A stretch of 16,315 nt of DNA from assembly GCA_029884515.1 (NCBI GenBank), contig JAOUHR010000009.1, positions 1 to 16,315 of the forward strand, given 5' to 3'. Position numbers and translations under genes: made by a program. The notes under the pieces are model-generated. The model was not told where the DNA came from. It was given only the letters and a program-made list of their open reading frames with translations, and made no database searches. Shown in pieces: positions 13,806 to 16,315 of this stretch (the stretch's first letter is position 1; every line of letters begins with the position of its first letter). This DNA comes from Gemmatimonadota bacterium (lineage in GTDB: Bacteria > Gemmatimonadota > Gemmatimonadetes > Gemmatimonadales > Gemmatimonadaceae).

Positions 13806-15459
13806 CCATCTTGATCTTGAGCGACTCCCTCGTGGTCGGATACGCGATCCCGAGCTGCTCGAGGTACGACTTGAACCTGTTCGAGTCGTAGTAGTACTTC
13901 GACAGCTCGGGCTTGAAGCGCGCCATGATCTCGGCGTTCAGCCAGGTGGGCGGCTGGTCCGTGGGCGCGATGAAGGGCACGTACTTGGTGTCCTTGGTCT
14001 GCACGTCGCGGAAGTAGGTCCAGGCGTCGGCCACGACCTTTGGCGTGAGCAGGATGTCGAGCATGGTGAGCGCCTGCACCTTGGCGCCGGCCACCGCGCC
14101 CTTGTGCGCGATGGGCGTCGCCATCACGATCGCGTTCGCCCAGTTGTGGCCCGGCGGGCCGGGGATGTTCGACGGGAAGCGGAGCGTCACCGTCGGGACC
14201 GTCCACGAGACGTCGCCGATGTCGTCCGAACCGCCGCCCATCCGCTGGCTCTCGGGGATCGGACCGGAGAGCGACTCGCGCGTCTCCGTCGGCAGCCCGC
14301 GCTCGCGCACCCCCAGGTCCTTCTGCACCTCTTTCGCCATCTCGATGTCGGCGGCATCCCACTTGGGGAGCCCCACGCGCTGGATGTTCGCGAACGTCGC
14401 CTCGGCGATCGGCTTGCTGAAGTGTCCGCTCCACCCGGACCCGACCATCATCACGGTGTCGAGCTCGACGTTCGCCATCATCGCCGCGCCGAGGGCGATG
14501 CGCTTGCCGGCCTCGAACAGCGCCTTGGTCCTCTCGTAGTCGCGTTCCCGGAAGTAGAACCAGATGCTCGCCGTGCTCGGCACCACGTTGGGCTGGTCGC
14601 CGCCGTCGCGGATCACGTAGTGTGAGCGCGACGGCAGTTCATTGTGCTCGCGCTGGTACTCCCAGCCCGTGCCCATGAGCATCGTGGCGTCGAGCGCCGA
14701 GCGGCCGCGCCACGGGGCGCCCGCGGCGTGGGCGCTGGTGCCCTTGAACTTGAAGATCGCCGAGATGAGCGCGGTGGAGCCGCTCTGGCCCCAACTCACG
14801 CCGAGGTCGCTGCCCACGTGCGTGAAGAGGGCGACGTCGGTGTTCTTGAAGAGCCCCTCGCGCACGAGGAACGCCTTCCCGGCCATCTGCTCCTCGGCGA
14901 TGCCGGGCCAGAGCACGAGCGTGCCGGGGATCCTCTCGCGGATCATCAGCTCCTTCACCACGAGCGCCGCGGCGATGTTCACCGCCTGGCCGGAGTTGTG
15001 GCCCTCGCCGTGGCCCGGTGCGCCCTCCACCTGCGCCTCATGGAACGCGTACGCGGGCTTGTTGCTCGCCTGCGGGATCCCGTCCACGTCGGAGCCGAGC
15101 GAGATCTCGGGCTTGGCGCCCGCCGGGCTCTCCCACCGCGCGACCCAGGCGCTCGGCATCCCGGCGTAGCCACGCTGCACCTTGAAGCCGTTCTGCTCGA
15201 GGAGCCCCGTGATGTACTTCTGCGTCTCGAACTCCTGCATCCCGAGTTCGGCATAGGAGAAGAGCTGGTCCACGATCTCCTGCACGAGCTTGGCGCGGCC
15301 GTCGACCTTGGCGATCGCCTCGGTCTTGAGCCGCTCGAGCCTCGCGGAGTCCGCGGCCTGCGCGTGGACCGCGGGCGCGGAGAAGACGGTGACGCCGGTG
15401 GCGGCGAGAACGGTGGCGGCGAGCCACAGGGCCCGGCCGCGACGGAGAACTGGGGACAT
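13798..15459 (-). CDS. Secreted M20-type amidohydrolase, AbgB-like
   Basis: A 553-residue metal-dependent amidohydrolase related to aminobenzoyl-glutamate utilisation protein B. Residues 1-33 form a Sec signal peptide (ALWLAATVLAATGVTVF, ending in VHA). Family blocks: LGSDVDGIPQ (121-130), HGEGHNSGQAV with His154, PGIAEEQMAGKAFL with Glu189/Glu190, KGTSAHAAGAPWRGRSALDA with His244, IRDGGDQPNVVP, and a late GHNWAN. The C-terminal 60 residues beyond the usual domain are charged and unassigned. The ATG at 15459 has GAGGAG seven bases upstream; an in-frame start at 15627 is rejected because it precedes the signal peptide. It leads the four-gene minus-strand operon and diverges from the PepSY gene. 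Its substrate is probably a peptide-like or acylated amino acid but is not determined. Confidence 0.93.
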   Translation of the reverse strand: MSPVLRRGRALWLAATVLAATGVTVFSAPAVHAQAADSARLERLKTEAIAKVDGRAKLVQEIVDQLFSYAELGMQEFETQKYITGLLEQNGFKVQRGYAGMPSAWVARWESPAGAKPEISLGSDVDGIPQASNKPAYAFHEAQVEGAPGHGEGHNSGQAVNIAAALVVKELMIRERIPGTLVLWPGIAEEQMAGKAFLVREGLFKNTDVALFTHVGSDLGVSWGQSGSTALISAIFKFKGTSAHAAGAPWRGRSALDATMLMGTGWEYQREHNELPSRSHYVIRDGGDQPNVVPSTASIWFYFRERDYERTKALFEAGKRIALGAAMMANVELDTVMMVGSGWSGHFSKPIAEATFANIQRVGLPKWDAADIEMAKEVQKDLGVRERGLPTETRESLSGPIPESQRMGGGSDDIGDVSWTVPTVTLRFPSNIPGPPGHNWANAIVMATPIAHKGAVAGAKVQALTMLDILLTPKVVADAWTYFRDVQTKDTKYVPFIAPTDQPPTWLNAEIMARFKPELSKYYYDSNRFKSYLEQLGIAYPTTRESLKIKMDE

Positions 15460-15486
15460 CGAGCGGCTCCTCTGGTGGGGTGCGTG

Positions 15487-15514
15487 CACGGAATACGCGC
15501 CGAAGCGTTCCGTG
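15487..15514. promoter_or_regulatory. Operator-like inverted repeat between divergent genes
   Basis: CACGGAA (15487-15493) and TTCCGTG (15508-15514) form a perfect seven-base inverted repeat with a 14-base centre that itself holds CGC and GCG. It sits between the amidohydrolase start at 15459 and the PepSY start at 15582. The size fits a dimeric repressor site, but no regulator is known. Confidence 0.35.
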
Positions 15515-15530
15515 GTTGAGCGAAAGCGAC

Positions 15531-15536
15531 CATCTT
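15531..15536 (+). promoter_or_regulatory. Putative -10 element (CATCTT) for the PepSY gene
   Basis: CATCTT lies 46 bases before the PepSY ATG, giving a leader of about 40 bases. It resembles the elements before the fucosidase and helicase genes. No -35 box is clear. Confidence 0.25.
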
Positions 15537-15581
15537 CCGGTCGACACTGCAACCTACACCCGACTTCCGCCCCACAGCCGA

Positions 15582-16115
15582 ATGAAGCTCTCCATCCTCT
15601 CGCGCCGGCTGCACCGCTGGGGCGCAATCACCATCGCGCTCCCCTTGCTGGTGGTGATCTGCTCCGGGCTCCTCTTGCAACTGAAGAAGCAGGTGACATG
15701 GGTGCAGCCCACCGAGTTCGCCACGCCGGACAACACCCCCTCCATGGAGTGGGGCACCATCCTCGCGGCGGCGCAGGCGATCCCGGGCGGCGAGGTCGCC
15801 GACTGGTCGCACATCGACCGCGTGGACATCCGCCCGGCCAAGGGGATCCTCAAGATCACCACGAAGAACAACTGGGAAGTGCAGCTCGCGCTCGGCACCG
15901 GAGAGGTGCTCCAGGTCGCCTACCGCCGGTCCGACATCATCGAGACCCTGCACGACGGCTCGTTCTTCGGGGACCCGGTCAAGCTCTGGCTCTTCTTCCC
16001 GGCGGGCATCGCGCTGCTCGGGCTCTGGCTCACCGGGCTCTACCTCTGGATCCTTCCCACGCTCACGCGGCAGAAGCGTGCGCGACTGCAGGCCCGAGAG
16101 CAGGCACTGCCGTAG
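15582..16115 (+). CDS. PepSY-associated membrane protein
   Basis: A 177-residue inner-membrane protein with a PepSY-TM-like layout. Helix one is RWGAITIALPLLVVICSGLL (12-31) after a basic start with HRW; helix two is LWLFFPAGIALLGLWLTGLY (135-154), preceded by LHDGSFFGDP. Between them a periplasmic beta region of about 80 residues (55-130) resembles a PepSY domain, and the end is basic (TRQKRARLQAREQ). Such proteins often accompany iron or copper uptake or flavin-based ferric reductases, but none is visible here. The ATG at 15582 is preferred over an in-frame ATG 34 codons earlier, which would make an arginine/proline-rich extension. No clear Shine-Dalgarno precedes it. Confidence 0.85.
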   Translation: MKLSILSRRLHRWGAITIALPLLVVICSGLLLQLKKQVTWVQPTEFATPDNTPSMEWGTILAAAQAIPGGEVADWSHIDRVDIRPAKGILKITTKNNWEVQLALGTGEVLQVAYRRSDIIETLHDGSFFGDPVKLWLFFPAGIALLGLWLTGLYLWILPTLTRQKRARLQAREQALP

Positions 16116-16158
16116 CATGCCGGCGATTCGCGCCGCGCACGCGAGCGCCGCGGGGAGG

Positions 16159-16174
16159 GCGCCGCTTGCGGCGC
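16159..16174. terminator. Possible hairpin downstream of the PepSY gene
   Basis: GCGCCG and CGGCGC form a perfect six-pair stem around CTTG, 44 bases after the PepSY stop. GAGCGC at 16143-16148 can pair instead with 16173-16178. There is no U-tract. Confidence 0.25.
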
Positions 16175-16191
16175 GCTCACGCGCCGTTCAC

Positions 16192-16315
16192 GTACGGCCC
16201 GGTACGGCCCGGTACGGCCCGGTACGGCCCGGTACGGCCCGGTACGGCCCGGTACGGCCCGGTACGGCCCGGTACGGCCCGGTACGGCCCGGTACGGCCC
16301 GGTACGGCCCGGTAC
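16192..16315. repeat. Perfect 10-bp tandem repeat, running off the window
   Basis: The unit GGTACGGCCC is repeated without a single change for about 12.4 copies and continues to the last base, so the true length is unknown. Each unit contains the palindromes GTAC and GGCC. Because ten is one more than a multiple of three, all three frames of a strand give the same decapeptide, and no stop codon occurs on either strand. It may be a variable-number tandem repeat or an assembly end. Confidence 0.97.

Noticed and set aside
15459..15627. Extended start of the AbgB-like protein at 15627
   Set aside because: The extra 56 residues precede a clean signal peptide and overlap the divergent gene; the 15459 ATG has a good Shine-Dalgarno.
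16192..16315. CRISPR array
   Set aside because: The unit is 10 bp without spacers; it is a simple tandem repeat.
1..16315. New defence system or mobile island
   Set aside because: No integrase, transposase, nuclease, toxin pair or attachment repeats are visible; the genes look like ordinary chromosomal ones.

Overview
The window is GC-rich, gene-dense bacterial DNA. Secreted enzymes with A-Q-type signal peptide ends, several apparently leaderless or weakly ribosome-bound genes, and a mix of an M20/AbgB-like hydrolase, GH29, DUF411 and S9 peptidase genes suggest a heterotrophic soil- or water-type bacterium, most plausibly of the phylum Gemmatimonadota. That placement is inference from gene style; no rRNA or marker phylogeny is available here. 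No phage, transposase, CRISPR array or plasmid function is visible, and no stretch over about 300 bases lacks a gene or gene remnant.

Left part (1-4184, plus strand): the 3' end of an S9-type peptidase; a decayed remnant of a ThrE-like threonine/serine exporter; an FKBP-type prolyl isomerase lipoprotein; a three-histidine-box fatty acid desaturase; and a DEAD-box RNA helicase with a C-terminal DbpA-type RNA-binding domain. A hypothetical lipoprotein (minus strand) overlaps the helicase tail to tail.

Middle (4686-9738): tRNA-Asn(GTT) shares a palindromic promoter-like site with the divergent lipoprotein gene. Then come a two-gene minus-strand unit (secreted M20 metallopeptidase, then a Tat-exported DUF411 protein) and, divergently, one very long frame in which an acyl-CoA synthetase/AMP ligase runs without a stop into a lipoprotein-type nucleotide pyrophosphatase/phosphodiesterase. 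A 58-residue minus-strand protein follows.

Right part (9899-16315): a PP2C phosphatase, a small membrane protein, a Tat-exported GH29 alpha-L-fucosidase, and a tightly overlapping four-gene minus-strand operon (AbgB-like amidohydrolase, Ada-type zinc-binding protein, MOSC protein, four-helix membrane protein). A divergent PepSY-type membrane protein follows. The window ends inside a perfect 10-bp tandem repeat.

Most of this is ordinary chromosomal housekeeping and secretion content. The items most worth a second look are the ligase-phosphodiesterase fusion, the terminal 10-bp repeat, the overlapping operon, and a recurrent TAnnTT-like element close to start codons that suggests leaderless transcripts. 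I found no convincing new defence or mobile system.
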